A stretch of 64,000 nt of DNA from JAEKLB01 sp050249235 (GTDB lineage: Bacteria; Actinomycetota; Acidimicrobiia; Acidimicrobiales; CADCSY01). A program made the translations under genes and the position numbers. This document shows, one piece after another, positions 16,425 through 24,502 of this stretch (position 1 is its first letter; each line of letters opens with the position of its first letter). The stretch spans positions 18,840 to 82,839 of the forward strand of contig JBFWQW010000002.1 of assembly GCA_050249235.1 (NCBI GenBank), given 5' to 3'. Below the pieces are notes generated by a model. The model saw only the letters and a program-made list of their open reading frames with translations. It was not told where the DNA came from and did not search any database.

Positions 16425-18569
16425 TCAGTGGGTGGCGCCGGCCGCCATGGCGGCGGGCAGGGCGTCGCGGTAGGTGCGCTGCACGGCCTCGACGGCGAGG
16501 TCGACCAGGCCCGGCACGACCAGGCGGTCGCCCCGGGCGGTGCCGAGCTCGAGCACCGGGACACCGGCGCCGGACGCTCGCCGGCGCAGCTCGTCGAGCG
16601 AGCCGGCGGCCACGCAGGCGACGACCCGGCCGGGCCACTCGGAGAAGAGGCCGACGGCGCCGTCGATCCCCTCGGCCCGAAGTCCCACCCCCGAGCGGGC
16701 AACCAGCTCGCCGAGGGCGAGGGCCAGGCCACCGTCGCCGACGTCGTGAACGCCGGCCAGCAGCCCGTCGAGCACCGCCGAGCGCACCACCCCGGCCACG
16801 GCCGAGACGGCTCCCAGGTCGACCTCGAGGGGCAGGCCGGCGCCCGGTTCGGGATCGCCGAGCACCACCACGGCAGCCCCGTCGACCAGGGTCACCCCCG
16901 GCGGGCGGGCATCGAGGCGGTCGACCATCCCGAGCAGCCCCACCACCGGCGTCGGGTCGATGTCGGTGCCCCGACTCTCGTTGTAGAGGCTGACGTTCCC
17001 GCCCACGACCGGCACGCCGAAGGCCAGGCAGGCCTCGGCCAGCCCGTCGATGGCGTCCGAGAGCTGGCGCATGACCTCGGGGTGCTCGGGGTTGCCGAAG
17101 TTCAGGCAGTTGACCATCGCCAGCGGCCAGGCCCCCACGCAGGCCAGGTTGAGGACCGACTCGCAGATCGTCATGACCGCCCCGATCCGGGGGTCGACCG
17201 CGCACCACCGGTGGTTGCCGTCGGTGGTGAGCGCCAGCCCCCGTCCGGTGTCGGCCCCGGTCGTGGGGTGCTTCAGGCGCAGGACGGCGGCGTCGCCGCC
17301 CGGCCCCTCCACGGTCGAGAGGAAGAGCTGTGAGTCGTACTGGCTCGACACCCACGAGGTGTCCACCAACCCGGCGAGGAGGGCGGCCTCGGCGTCGGCC
17401 GGCGGGGCCGGCGGCGCCGGCCTCGGGAGGCGGGGCCCGACGGGGCGCTCGTAGCGGGGGGCGTCGTCGCTCAGCGAGGCGGCCGGGAGGTCGGCCAGGA
17501 CCTCGCCGCCCGGGGCGTCGAGCACCCGGTAGCGGCCGGACCCCGTGACCTGGCCGATCACGGCGGCCCGCACCTCCCACCGTTCGCAGACGGCGAGCAC
17601 GGCGTCGAGATCCTCGGGACGGACGATCGCCAGCATCCGCTCCTGGCTCTCGCTCGTCATCACCTCCCACGGCTCCATGCCCGGCTCGCGGCGGGGCACG
17701 CCCGAGAGGTGGACGTCCATCCCGCTGCCGCCCTTGCCGGCGGTCTCGCTGGTGGCACCGGTGATGCCTGCCGCGCCGAGGTCCTGGACGCCGACGGCGA
17801 GGCCGGCGTCGAGCAGCGTGAGGCAGGCCTCGATCAGGCGCTTCTCCTCGAAGGGGTCGCCCACCTGCACGGCCGGGCGCTTCGCCTGGTCGGCTTCGTC
17901 GTCGCCGAAGCCCTCGCTCGCCATGCTGGCCCCGCCGATGCCGTCCCGCCCCGTCGACGAGCCGAGGAGGACCACGAGGTTGCCCACGCCGGTGGCCTGG
18001 GCCAGCACCAACCGCTCGACCGGCAGCAGGCCGAGGCAGAGGACGTTGACGAGCGGGTTGTCGGCGTAGGTCTCGTCGAAGACCACCTCACCGCCGACCG
18101 TCGGGACGCCGACCGAGTTCCCGTAGCCGGAGACGCCGCTCACGATCCCGTCGAGGAGCCAGCGGTTCCGGGGGTCGTCGAGGGGCCCGACCCGTAGCGG
18201 GTCCATGAGCGCGATGGGGCGGGCGCCGACGCTGAAGATGTCCCGGAGGATGCCGCCCGCCCCCGTCGCCGCGCCCTGGTAGGGCTCGATGGCGGACGGG
18301 TGGTTGTGGCTCTCGATGCGGATCGCCGCGGCGATGCCGTCGCCGACGTCGAGCACCCCGGCCCCCTCCCCCGGGCCGACCAGGACGCGCTCGCCCGCGC
18401 TCGGGAACCGGCCGAGGTGGACGCGCGACGACTTGTAGGAGCAGTGCTCCGACCACATGACGCCGTACATGGCGAGCTCGAGGTGGTTGGGCGCTCGGCC
18501 GAGGATCCGGGCGATGTCGTCCGCCTCCGCATCGCTCAGGCCGAGGGAACGATGCAGCGGTTCGGCCAC
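16425..18569 (-). CDS. purL: FGAM synthase, large (PurL) subunit
   Basis: A 714-aa ATP-dependent FGAR amidotransferase large subunit (small-PurL type), which works with PurS and PurQ to make FGAM. Signatures are the catalytic His region MWSEHCSYKSSR, the substrate segment AIRIESHNHPSAIEPYQGAA, and the C-terminal ATP-grasp-like repeat (VNCLNFGNPEHP, GNVSLYNES). The start is GTG 18569. Length and the presence of separate purQ and purS fit the three-subunit Gram-positive form. A 19-bp palindrome lies just upstream. The next gene is a divergent hypothetical, which separates purL from purQSC. Confidence 0.97.
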   Translation of the reverse strand: MAEPLHRSLGLSDAEADDIARILGRAPNHLELAMYGVMWSEHCSYKSSRVHLGRFPSAGERVLVGPGEGAGVLDVGDGIAAAIRIESHNHPSAIEPYQGAATGAGGILRDIFSVGARPIALMDPLRVGPLDDPRNRWLLDGIVSGVSGYGNSVGVPTVGGEVVFDETYADNPLVNVLCLGLLPVERLVLAQATGVGNLVVLLGSSTGRDGIGGASMASEGFGDDEADQAKRPAVQVGDPFEEKRLIEACLTLLDAGLAVGVQDLGAAGITGATSETAGKGGSGMDVHLSGVPRREPGMEPWEVMTSESQERMLAIVRPEDLDAVLAVCERWEVRAAVIGQVTGSGRYRVLDAPGGEVLADLPAASLSDDAPRYERPVGPRLPRPAPPAPPADAEAALLAGLVDTSWVSSQYDSQLFLSTVEGPGGDAAVLRLKHPTTGADTGRGLALTTDGNHRWCAVDPRIGAVMTICESVLNLACVGAWPLAMVNCLNFGNPEHPEVMRQLSDAIDGLAEACLAFGVPVVGGNVSLYNESRGTDIDPTPVVGLLGMVDRLDARPPGVTLVDGAAVVVLGDPEPGAGLPLEVDLGAVSAVAGVVRSAVLDGLLAGVHDVGDGGLALALGELVARSGVGLRAEGIDGAVGLFSEWPGRVVACVAAGSLDELRRRASGAGVPVLELGTARGDRLVVPGLVDLAVEAVQRTYRDALPAAMAAGATH

Positions 18570-18584
18570 CTCGGCAGGCTAGCC

Positions 18585-18603
18585 GAGCCGGGATTCCCGG
18601 CTC
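18585..18603. promoter_or_regulatory. 19-bp palindrome upstream of purL
   Basis: GAGCCGGGA-T-TCCCGGCTC is perfect, centred about 25 bp upstream of the purL GTG, in the divergent gap between purL and the hypothetical gene at 18704. It could be an operator or a 5'-UTR hairpin acting near the ribosome site. Which of these applies cannot be told from sequence. Confidence 0.5.
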
Positions 18604-18703
18604 TGCACGTCATGCACGGCCAAGAAGGAGTCGGCCATCCTTCAAATAGCTGTGCCCGGGTGTGTGCTTGCATCTCGATATCGATCGTGGCAGATTCTCG
18701 ACT

Positions 18704-19114
18704 ATGGCACCTCGGAAGAAGCGCATCGTCACCGACGAGCACAAGGCGGCAATGGCGGAGGGACGCACCCAATCGCGGGCGGTTTCGTCCTATCTCGAGG
18801 CCCTCGAGCTGCACCGTCCGAAGCGGGGCCGGAAGCGCACGACCGACTCCATCGACAAGCGCCTCAGCGCCATCGACGCCGAGCTCCCGACGGCCAACCC
18901 GATCAAGCGGCTTTCGTTGATCCAGGAGCGGCTCGACCTCGTCAACGAGCGCGAGACCCTCGGCACGAGCGTCGACATCAGCTCGTTCGAGGACGAGTTC
19001 GTCGCCGCCGCCGGTCCCTACAGCCAGCGAAAGGGCATCAGCTACGCCGCCTGGCGTGAGCTCGGCGTGCCCCCGGCCACCCTCAAGCGGGCCGGCATCA
19101 CCCGCGCCATGTAA
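18704..19114 (+). CDS. Conserved actinobacterial hypothetical protein, basic N-terminus
   Basis: A 136-aa soluble protein. The N-terminus is basic (MAPRKKRIVTDEHKAAMAEG), followed by HRPKRGRKRTTDSIDKRL, a central helical region with heptad-like spacing (PIKRLSLIQERLDLVNERE), and a C-terminal KGISYAAWRELGVP with LKRAGI. It resembles a family of unknown function that I have seen in several actinobacteria. The basic segments and the C-terminal block that looks like a small DNA-binding fold suggest nucleic-acid binding, which is inference. It is divergent from purL and splits the pur genes. ATG 18704 is the only good start. Confidence 0.8.
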   Translation: MAPRKKRIVTDEHKAAMAEGRTQSRAVSSYLEALELHRPKRGRKRTTDSIDKRLSAIDAELPTANPIKRLSLIQERLDLVNERETLGTSVDISSFEDEFVAAAGPYSQRKGISYAAWRELGVPPATLKRAGITRAM

Positions 19115-19124
19115 CTGCGCAGCT

Positions 19125-19348
19125 CCGCTTCGCTTCGCAGCTGGGCGTGCGACGCAGCCGAACCCTTCTGAGCAGCTGCTCCGGCTGGCGCCTGCGCAGC
19201 CTCGGCAGCGCTTCGCTTCGCAGCTGGGCGTGCGACGCAGCCGAACCCTTCTGAGCAGCTGCTCCGGCTGGCTGTGCTGATGCGCAGCTCCGCTTCGCTT
19301 CGCAGCTGGGCGTGCGACGCAGCCGAACCCTTCTGAGCAGCTGCTGCT
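19125..19348. repeat. Three tandem copies of an 82-83-bp intergenic repeat
   Basis: A unit starting CGCTTCGCTTCGCAGCTGGG and ending at CTTCTGAGCAGCTGCTCCGG occurs at about 19126, 19209 and 19291, nearly identical over some 60 bp. The spacing is 83 and 82 bp. Each unit ends in the palindrome GAGCAGCTGCTC (the last copy is altered to CAGCTGCTGCTC-like). The array fills the convergent gap between the hypothetical gene (stop 19114) and purQ (stop 19363), where a terminator would be expected. Confidence 0.9.
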
Positions 19349-19362
19349 CCGCGGGTCGGGGT

Positions 19363-20028
19363 TCAGCTGGCGGCTTCGAGGAGGCTGCGGAGGAGGGGGA
19401 TGCCGTCCTCCGAGCCGAGGAGCGGGTGGCTGGCCCGCTCCGGGTGGGGCATGAGGCCCACGACGTTCCGACCTTCGTTGCAGATGCCGGCGATGTCGTC
19501 GATCGAGCCGTTGGGGTTGTCCACGTAGCGGAAGATCACCCGATCGTCGGCTCGGAGCTCGGCCAACGTCTCGGGTCCGCACGTGTAGTTGCCCTCGAAG
19601 TGGTTGATCGGGATCCGGAGGAGCGATCCCTTCCCGGCCTTCGAGCTCAGCACGCTGTCGGTCGACTCGACCCGGAGCGTGGTGGTGGTGCACAGGAACT
19701 TCAGGCCCCGGTTCTTCTGCAGCGCCCCGGGCAGCAGACCGGCCTCGGTGAGCACCTGGAACCCGTTGCAGATGCCGACCACAGGCCCGCCCGAGGCCGC
19801 GAAGTCGGCCACCGCCGTCATCACCGGTGAGAAGCGGGCGATGGCGCCGGGCCGGAGGTAGTCGCCGTGGGCGAAGCCGCCGGGCACGATCACCGCGTCG
19901 TTGGGGCCGACGGTCCCGTCGCCGTGCCAGAGCAGCTCGGCCGTGCCCCCGAGCGACTCGACCGCCTCGATGGCGTCGCGCTCGCAGTTCGACCCGGGGA
20001 AGAGCACCACCCCCACGCGGGCCGTCAC
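19363..20028 (-). CDS. purQ: FGAM synthase, glutaminase (PurQ) subunit
   Basis: A 221-aa class I glutamine amidotransferase that supplies ammonia to PurL. The nucleophile Cys is in VVGICNGFQVL, the N-terminal GSNCERD motif is typical of PurQ, and the catalytic His-Glu are in LMPHPERA near the C-terminus. GTG 20028 overlaps the purS stop by 4 bases (GTGA), showing translational coupling of purS and purQ. Its stop is followed by the three-copy tandem repeat. Confidence 0.97.
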   Translation of the reverse strand: MTARVGVVLFPGSNCERDAIEAVESLGGTAELLWHGDGTVGPNDAVIVPGGFAHGDYLRPGAIARFSPVMTAVADFAASGGPVVGICNGFQVLTEAGLLPGALQKNRGLKFLCTTTTLRVESTDSVLSSKAGKGSLLRIPINHFEGNYTCGPETLAELRADDRVIFRYVDNPNGSIDDIAGICNEGRNVVGLMPHPERASHPLLGSEDGIPLLRSLLEAAS

Positions 20029-20297
20029 CGGGCCGGCGCCACCGCGCCGATGGTGACGACGGCGTCCTCGATCACGGGGTTGGTGAGGAAGCGGTCGCAC
20101 ATCTCCGTCACCCGGGCCAGGGCCGACGCCTCGTCGGCGGCCTCGCAGGTGAAGCGGATGGCCTTGCCGACGGAGACCCCGCTCACACCGTCGAAGCCGA
20201 GCGTCGGCAGCGACCGCTCGATCGTCGCACCTTGCGGGTCGGCGATCCCGGCCCGGTGCCGCACCTCCACGAGGACGTCGAAGCGCACCGTCGTCAC
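20025..20297 (-). CDS. purS: FGAM synthase, PurS subunit
   Basis: A 90-aa small subunit bridging PurL and PurQ. It has the short ferredoxin-like fold pattern: FDVLVEVRHRAGIADPQGAT, then GVSVGKAIRF and a C-terminal LTNPVIEDAVVTI. GTG 20297 overlaps the purC stop (GTGA), and its stop overlaps the purQ start. Longer readings upstream lie inside purC and are not credible. Confidence 0.95.
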   Translation of the reverse strand: MTTVRFDVLVEVRHRAGIADPQGATIERSLPTLGFDGVSGVSVGKAIRFTCEAADEASALARVTEMCDRFLTNPVIEDAVVTIGAVAPAR

Positions 20298-21154
20298 CGT
20301 CCCACGCCGGGCCACGAGGCGAACGACGCGCCGGTGATCCGCTCGTAGGCCTCGACGTAGCGGCTCCTCGTCGCGTCGACCACGTCGGGCGGGAGATGGG
20401 GCGGTGGTGGCTGCTTGTCCCAACCCTGGGCCTCGAGCCAGTCCCGCAGGGGCTGCTTGTCGAAGGCCGGCGGCGTGGCACCGGGCACGACCGCGTCGGC
20501 CGGCCAGAACCGCGACGAGTCCGGGGTGAGGATCTCGTCGGCGACGACGAGCTCACCGTCGACGAGGCCGAGCTCGAACTTGGTGTCGGCGATCACGATG
20601 CCCCGGTCCAGGGCCCGCGCCGCGCCCCGCCGGTACAGCTCGAGCGAGACGGCCCGGGCCCGCTCGGCGAGCTCGGCGCCGAGCAGGTCGACGGCGGCGT
20701 CGAACGAGATGTTCTCGTCGTGGTCGCCCACGGCGGCCTTGGTCGAGGGCGTGAAGACCGGCTCGGGCAGCTGCTCGCTCTCCCGGAGGCCCTCGGGCAG
20801 GCGCTGGCCGTGCATCGTGCCGGTGGTCCGGTACTCCTTCCAGGCCGAGCCGCTGAGGTAGCCCCGGACGATGCACTCCACCGGCAGCATCTCGGCCCGG
20901 CGTACGAGCATGATCCGCCCCACCCACTCCGGCGGGCAGTCCGGCACCTCCGTGGCGACCACGTGGCTCGGCACGACGTCGGCCAGCTCGTCGAACCAGA
21001 AGCTCGACATCGCCGTGAGCACCCGACCCTTGTCCGGGACGGTCTCGGCCATGACGACGTCGAACGCGCTCATCCGGTCGGACGCGACGAAGAGCAGGAG
21101 CCCGTCGCCGGCGTCGTAGATGTCGCGGACCTTGCCGGAGTAGACGTGCTTCAC
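20294..21154 (-). CDS. purC: SAICAR synthase
   Basis: A 286-aa enzyme that ligates aspartate to CAIR using ATP. Signatures are the N-terminal YSGKVRDIYDAGDGLLLFVA, then SDRMSAFD, the conserved VECIVRGYLSGSAWKEY, and IADTKFELG with DEILTPDSSRFW at the C-terminal ATP/Mg site. It starts at ATG 21154, 63 bp after the purB stop. The stop overlaps purS. The length is between the short bacterial and longer eukaryote-like forms. Confidence 0.97.
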   Translation of the reverse strand: MKHVYSGKVRDIYDAGDGLLLFVASDRMSAFDVVMAETVPDKGRVLTAMSSFWFDELADVVPSHVVATEVPDCPPEWVGRIMLVRRAEMLPVECIVRGYLSGSAWKEYRTTGTMHGQRLPEGLRESEQLPEPVFTPSTKAAVGDHDENISFDAAVDLLGAELAERARAVSLELYRRGAARALDRGIVIADTKFELGLVDGELVVADEILTPDSSRFWPADAVVPGATPPAFDKQPLRDWLEAQGWDKQPPPPHLPPDVVDATRSRYVEAYERITGASFASWPGVGR

Positions 21155-21217
21155 GGTTCGAGTCGCTCCTCGTTGTCGGGGTGGGCGGGGAAGGGTGCGC
21201 CTCGGGCGGCGCCGGGG

Positions 21218-22660
21218 TCAGAGGATCGGGGGGGCCTCGAAGGCGGCGGCATCGGGATGGCGGGCGACCACCTCGCCCACCCGGCGGACCACCTCGGCCA
21301 CCTGGCGGGGGGCGTCGCCGGCGAAGGCCAGCGGGTCGGCGAGCAGGTCGCGGAGCTGGCCGGCGCGGAGAGGGAACCGCCCGTCGGCGTCGAGGCGGCC
21401 CACCAGGTCGGCAGCCGTCGAGGGCTGGCGGCGTCGTTCGAGACCGGCGGCCACGGCGTGCTCCTTGATGAGCTCGTGGGCCTCTTCGCGGCCCATCCCG
21501 GCCTTCACCGCGGCCACGAGGAACCGGGTGGTGGCGAGGAAGGGGAGCTCCCGCTCGAGCTCGGCCGCGATCACGGCCGGGAACGGACCGAAGCCATCGA
21601 GCACGGCGAGGGTCGTGAGCAGGGCGCCCTCGGTGGCGAGGAAGGCGTCGGGCAGCACCACCCGCCGCACGACCGAGCAGCTCACGTCGCCCTCGTTCCA
21701 CTGGTCGCCGGCCAGCCCGGCCGCCATGGTGAGGTGACCCCGCACCACCTGCATGAAGCCGTTGATCCGCTCGCACGACCGGCTGTTCATCTTGTGCGGC
21801 ATGGCCGACGAGCCGACCTGCCCGGGCAGGAACCCCTCGCCGGCCAGCTCTACCCCCGCCATGAGGCGGATCGTGACGGCCAGGCTCGACGGGGCCGCCA
21901 CCACCTGGACCAGTGCCGCCACCACGTCGAGGTCGAGGGAGCGGGGGTACACCTGGCCGACGCTCGTGAGCGTCCGGGCGAAGCCGAGCTCGGCCGCCAC
22001 CCGCCGCTCGAGCTCGTCGAGCTTGGCCGGGTCGCCGTCGAACAGGTCGAGCTGGTCCTGGGCGGTGCCGACCGGGCCCTTGATGCCGCGGAGCGGGTAG
22101 CGGGCCAGCAGCTCCTCGACCCGCTCGAGGGCGAGCAGCAGCTCCTCGGCCGCCGACGCGAAGCGCTTGCCCAACGTGGTCGCCTGGGCCGGCACGTTGT
22201 GGCTCCGGCCGGTGACGGCCAGGCCCTCGAACGCCGTGGCCCGGCGGGCCAGCCCGGCGAGGACGGCCACGACCCGGTCGCGGACGAGGACGAGGGCGGT
22301 GCGGATCTGGAGCTGCTCGACGTTCTCGGTGAGGTCGCGTGACGTCATGCCCTTGTGGGCGTGCTGCTGGCCGGCCAGGGCCGCGAACTCGTCGATGCGG
22401 GCCTTGACGTCGTGCTTCACGATCCGGTCGCGGGCCTCGATCGAGGCCAGGTCGACCTTGTCGACCACCGCCTCGTAGTCCTCGATGACGCCGCCGGGCA
22501 CGTCCACGCCCAGGTCGCGCTGGGCCCGCAGCACCGCGATCCACAGGCGGCGCTCGAGCACCACCTTGTGCTCCGGCGACCACACCGTGGCCATCTCGGG
22601 GCTCGCGTACCGGCCGGCGAGCACGTTCGGCACGGTCGAGTCGGCGGCCATGTCAGCCAT
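21218..22660 (-). CDS. purB: Adenylosuccinate lyase
   Basis: A 480-aa fumarase/aspartase-superfamily enzyme acting twice in purine synthesis (SAICAR to AICAR, and adenylosuccinate to AMP). The signature loop is GSSAMPHKMNSRSCERI; the catalytic His regions AHKGMTSRDLTEN and VTGRSHNVPAQ are present. Two ATG starts are possible: 22660 and 22651 (fourth codon). GGGGAG lies only 1-2 bp before the first and about 10 bp before the second, so the second may be the real one. A long hairpin separates it from purE. Confidence 0.96.
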   Translation of the reverse strand: MADMAADSTVPNVLAGRYASPEMATVWSPEHKVVLERRLWIAVLRAQRDLGVDVPGGVIEDYEAVVDKVDLASIEARDRIVKHDVKARIDEFAALAGQQHAHKGMTSRDLTENVEQLQIRTALVLVRDRVVAVLAGLARRATAFEGLAVTGRSHNVPAQATTLGKRFASAAEELLLALERVEELLARYPLRGIKGPVGTAQDQLDLFDGDPAKLDELERRVAAELGFARTLTSVGQVYPRSLDLDVVAALVQVVAAPSSLAVTIRLMAGVELAGEGFLPGQVGSSAMPHKMNSRSCERINGFMQVVRGHLTMAAGLAGDQWNEGDVSCSVVRRVVLPDAFLATEGALLTTLAVLDGFGPFPAVIAAELERELPFLATTRFLVAAVKAGMGREEAHELIKEHAVAAGLERRRQPSTAADLVGRLDADGRFPLRAGQLRDLLADPLAFAGDAPRQVAEVVRRVGEVVARHPDAAAFEAPPIL

Positions 22661-22676
22661 TCTCCCCGTTCGTGCC

Positions 22677-22729
22677 CCGTTCCCTGTCGACCGAGGGGGA
22701 GTTGTTCCCCCGCGGTCGACAGGGAACGG
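22677..22729. repeat. Very strong 53-nt hairpin between purE and purB
   Basis: Perfect 17-bp arms (22677-22693 and 22713-22729, starting CCGTTCCCTGTCGACCG) enclose a second stem GGGGGA/TCCCCC (22695-22700 and 22706-22711) with a 5-nt loop; only one A-G mismatch separates the two stems. It begins directly after the purE stop codon (22730-22732) and ends 17 bp before the purB start. No T-run follows, so it is not a classic terminator. mRNA stabiliser, attenuator or a small mobile palindrome are alternatives. Confidence 0.9.
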
Positions 22730-23188
22730 TCAGAGGCGGGTGGGTTGCCACGCGCGGCGGGCGTCGGCGAGCTTGGCAGCGAGGGCGTCGTCGGTGACGG
22801 CGAGGATCTCGACGGCAAGGAGGGCGGCGTTGCGGGCGCCGTCGATGGCCACGGTCGCCACCGGCATGCCGGGCGGCATCTGCACGATCGAGTGCAGGGC
22901 GTCGACCCCCTGGAGGGCGCTCCCGGACAGGGGCACACCCACGACGGGCAGGGTCGTGAAGGCCGCGCACACGCCGGGGAGCGCGGCCGCCATGCCGGCC
23001 GCGGCGATGATCACGCCGAAGCCGGCGTCCCGGGCACCCGTCACGAAGTCGCGGACGACGTCGGCGTTGCGGTGGGCGCTCATGGCCCAGACCTCGTGCT
23101 CGACTCCGTACTCGGTGAGCACCTCGCGGGCCCCGGCCAGCTTGTCGGCGTCGTTGGCGGAACCCATGAGCACGGCGACCTTCTTCAC
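22730..23188 (-). CDS. purE: N5-carboxyaminoimidazole ribonucleotide mutase
   Basis: A 152-aa class I PurE that rearranges N5-CAIR to CAIR. Motifs are VLMGSANDADK at the N-terminus, WAMSAHRNADVV with the catalytic His, GVIIAAAGMAAALPGV, and the C-terminal MPPGMPVATVAI. The start is GTG 23188 with ribosome site GGGGAGG, and it overlaps the purD stop (GTGA). Its usual partner purK is not in the window, so it must be elsewhere. Confidence 0.95.
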   Translation of the reverse strand: MKKVAVLMGSANDADKLAGAREVLTEYGVEHEVWAMSAHRNADVVRDFVTGARDAGFGVIIAAAGMAAALPGVCAAFTTLPVVGVPLSGSALQGVDALHSIVQMPPGMPVATVAIDGARNAALLAVEILAVTDDALAAKLADARRAWQPTRL

Positions 23189-24405
23189 GCGACCTCCCCG
23201 GTGGCGACAGAGCGAAAGGCTTGGGCGGCGATGTCCCGCCGGTAGTGGACGCCAGGCCAGGAGACGAGGCCGGCGGCCTGGTAGGCCCGGGCGTGGGCCT
23301 CGGGCAGGGTGGCGCCGGTGGCGCTGACGTGGACCGGGCGGCCGGCACCCGACGTCCGGCCCTCGGCGTCGATCCCCCCGACGAACAGCTCGACGCCCGG
23401 CACGGCCGCGGCCGCGTCCAGCCCCTCGACGCGGTCGCCCCCGCGGGTCGAGACCGGGTAGCCCCCGGCCGCCAGCGACACGACCACGCACGACTCCTGG
23501 CTGACGACCGGGTCGACCGTGAGCCGCCCGGCGGCCGCGCCGGCGAGCAGCTCGAACGGGTCCGACTCGACCAGCCGCACCAGGACCTGGCACTCCGGGT
23601 CGCCGAAGCGGACGTTGTGCTCGATCACCCGGGGCCCGTCGGGGGTGAACATGACGCTGGTGTAGAGCACGCCCCGGTAGTCGATGCCCCGCCCCCGCAG
23701 GCCGTCGAGGGTCCGCCCCACGCACTCGTCGAAGGCCCGGTCGACGTCGGCCGGCGCGAGGAACGGCACCGGGCCGTAGGCGCCCATGCCGCCGGTGTTC
23801 GGGCCCACGTCGCCGTCGCCCACCCGCTTGTGGTCCTGGCACACGGGGAGCCGGGCGTAGCGCTCGCCGTCGCAGATCGCGAACAGCGAGACCTCGGGAC
23901 CGGTCATGGCCTCCTCGACCACGACGGCGCCCCCCGCCAGCTTCTCGCGGACGTCGGCGACGGCCTCGTCGAGGTCGGACGTCACCAGCACGCCCTTGCC
24001 GGCCGCGAGGTAGTCGGTCTTCACCACGTAGGGCCCCGGCAGGCGCCCCAGGAGCTCGACCGCGGGGGCCTCCGCCGTGAACGACCCGTACCGGGCGGTC
24101 GGCACGGAGGCCTCGGCGAGGAGGTCCTTCATCCACGCCTTCGAGCCCTCGAGGCGGGCGCCGTCGGCGCCGGGACCGAAGACGAGCCGGCCGGCGGCCC
24201 GCAGCCGGTCGCCGAGGCCGGCCACGATGTCGGCCTCGTCGCCGAGCACGTAGAGGTCGGCCTCGATCTCCAGCGGGTCGCGGCTCGTCGCCCAGGGGAT
24301 CCCCGGGTTTCCCGGCGCCACCGTGACCTCGTGGCCGAACCGGTCGAACAGCCACCCCAGGGCGTGACCCCGGCCCCCGCTGGCGCCGGCGATGCACACC
24401 CTCAT
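23185..24405 (-). CDS. purD: Phosphoribosylamine-glycine ligase (GARS)
   Basis: A 406-aa ATP-grasp enzyme that makes GAR from phosphoribosylamine, glycine and ATP. Features are the N-terminal MRVCIAGASGGRGHALGW, the ATP-grasp segments YVVKTDYLAAGKGVLV and VVVEEAMTGPEVS, and the metal-binding GMGAYGPVPF and EHNVRFGDPECQ. ATG 24405 is chosen over a Pro/Arg-rich upstream extension. It is coupled to purE by a 4-base overlap. Confidence 0.95.
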   Translation of the reverse strand: MRVCIAGASGGRGHALGWLFDRFGHEVTVAPGNPGIPWATSRDPLEIEADLYVLGDEADIVAGLGDRLRAAGRLVFGPGADGARLEGSKAWMKDLLAEASVPTARYGSFTAEAPAVELLGRLPGPYVVKTDYLAAGKGVLVTSDLDEAVADVREKLAGGAVVVEEAMTGPEVSLFAICDGERYARLPVCQDHKRVGDGDVGPNTGGMGAYGPVPFLAPADVDRAFDECVGRTLDGLRGRGIDYRGVLYTSVMFTPDGPRVIEHNVRFGDPECQVLVRLVESDPFELLAGAAAGRLTVDPVVSQESCVVVSLAAGGYPVSTRGGDRVEGLDAAAAVPGVELFVGGIDAEGRTSGAGRPVHVSATGATLPEAHARAYQAAGLVSWPGVHYRRDIAAQAFRSVATGEVA

Positions 24406-24502
24406 CGGTCCGCCATCTCGGCTCCGGGGGCACCGCTCCGGCACCCGCGCGCGACCTGGCAGCGGCGCGGAGCCCTGCGCCCGGAACGGATCGGGGCGGT
24501 CG

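Noticed and set aside
16276..17670. N-terminal extension of purF
   Set aside because: The frame is open far into purL, but the sequence is low-complexity Arg/Gly/Pro and antisense or out of frame to purL; PurF homologues start just before the catalytic Cys.
18536..19693. Minus-strand open frame with repeated peptides across the purL-purQ gap
   Set aside because: The repeated peptides come from translating the three-copy intergenic repeat; the frame overlaps purQ and the hypothetical gene out of frame and has no ribosome site.
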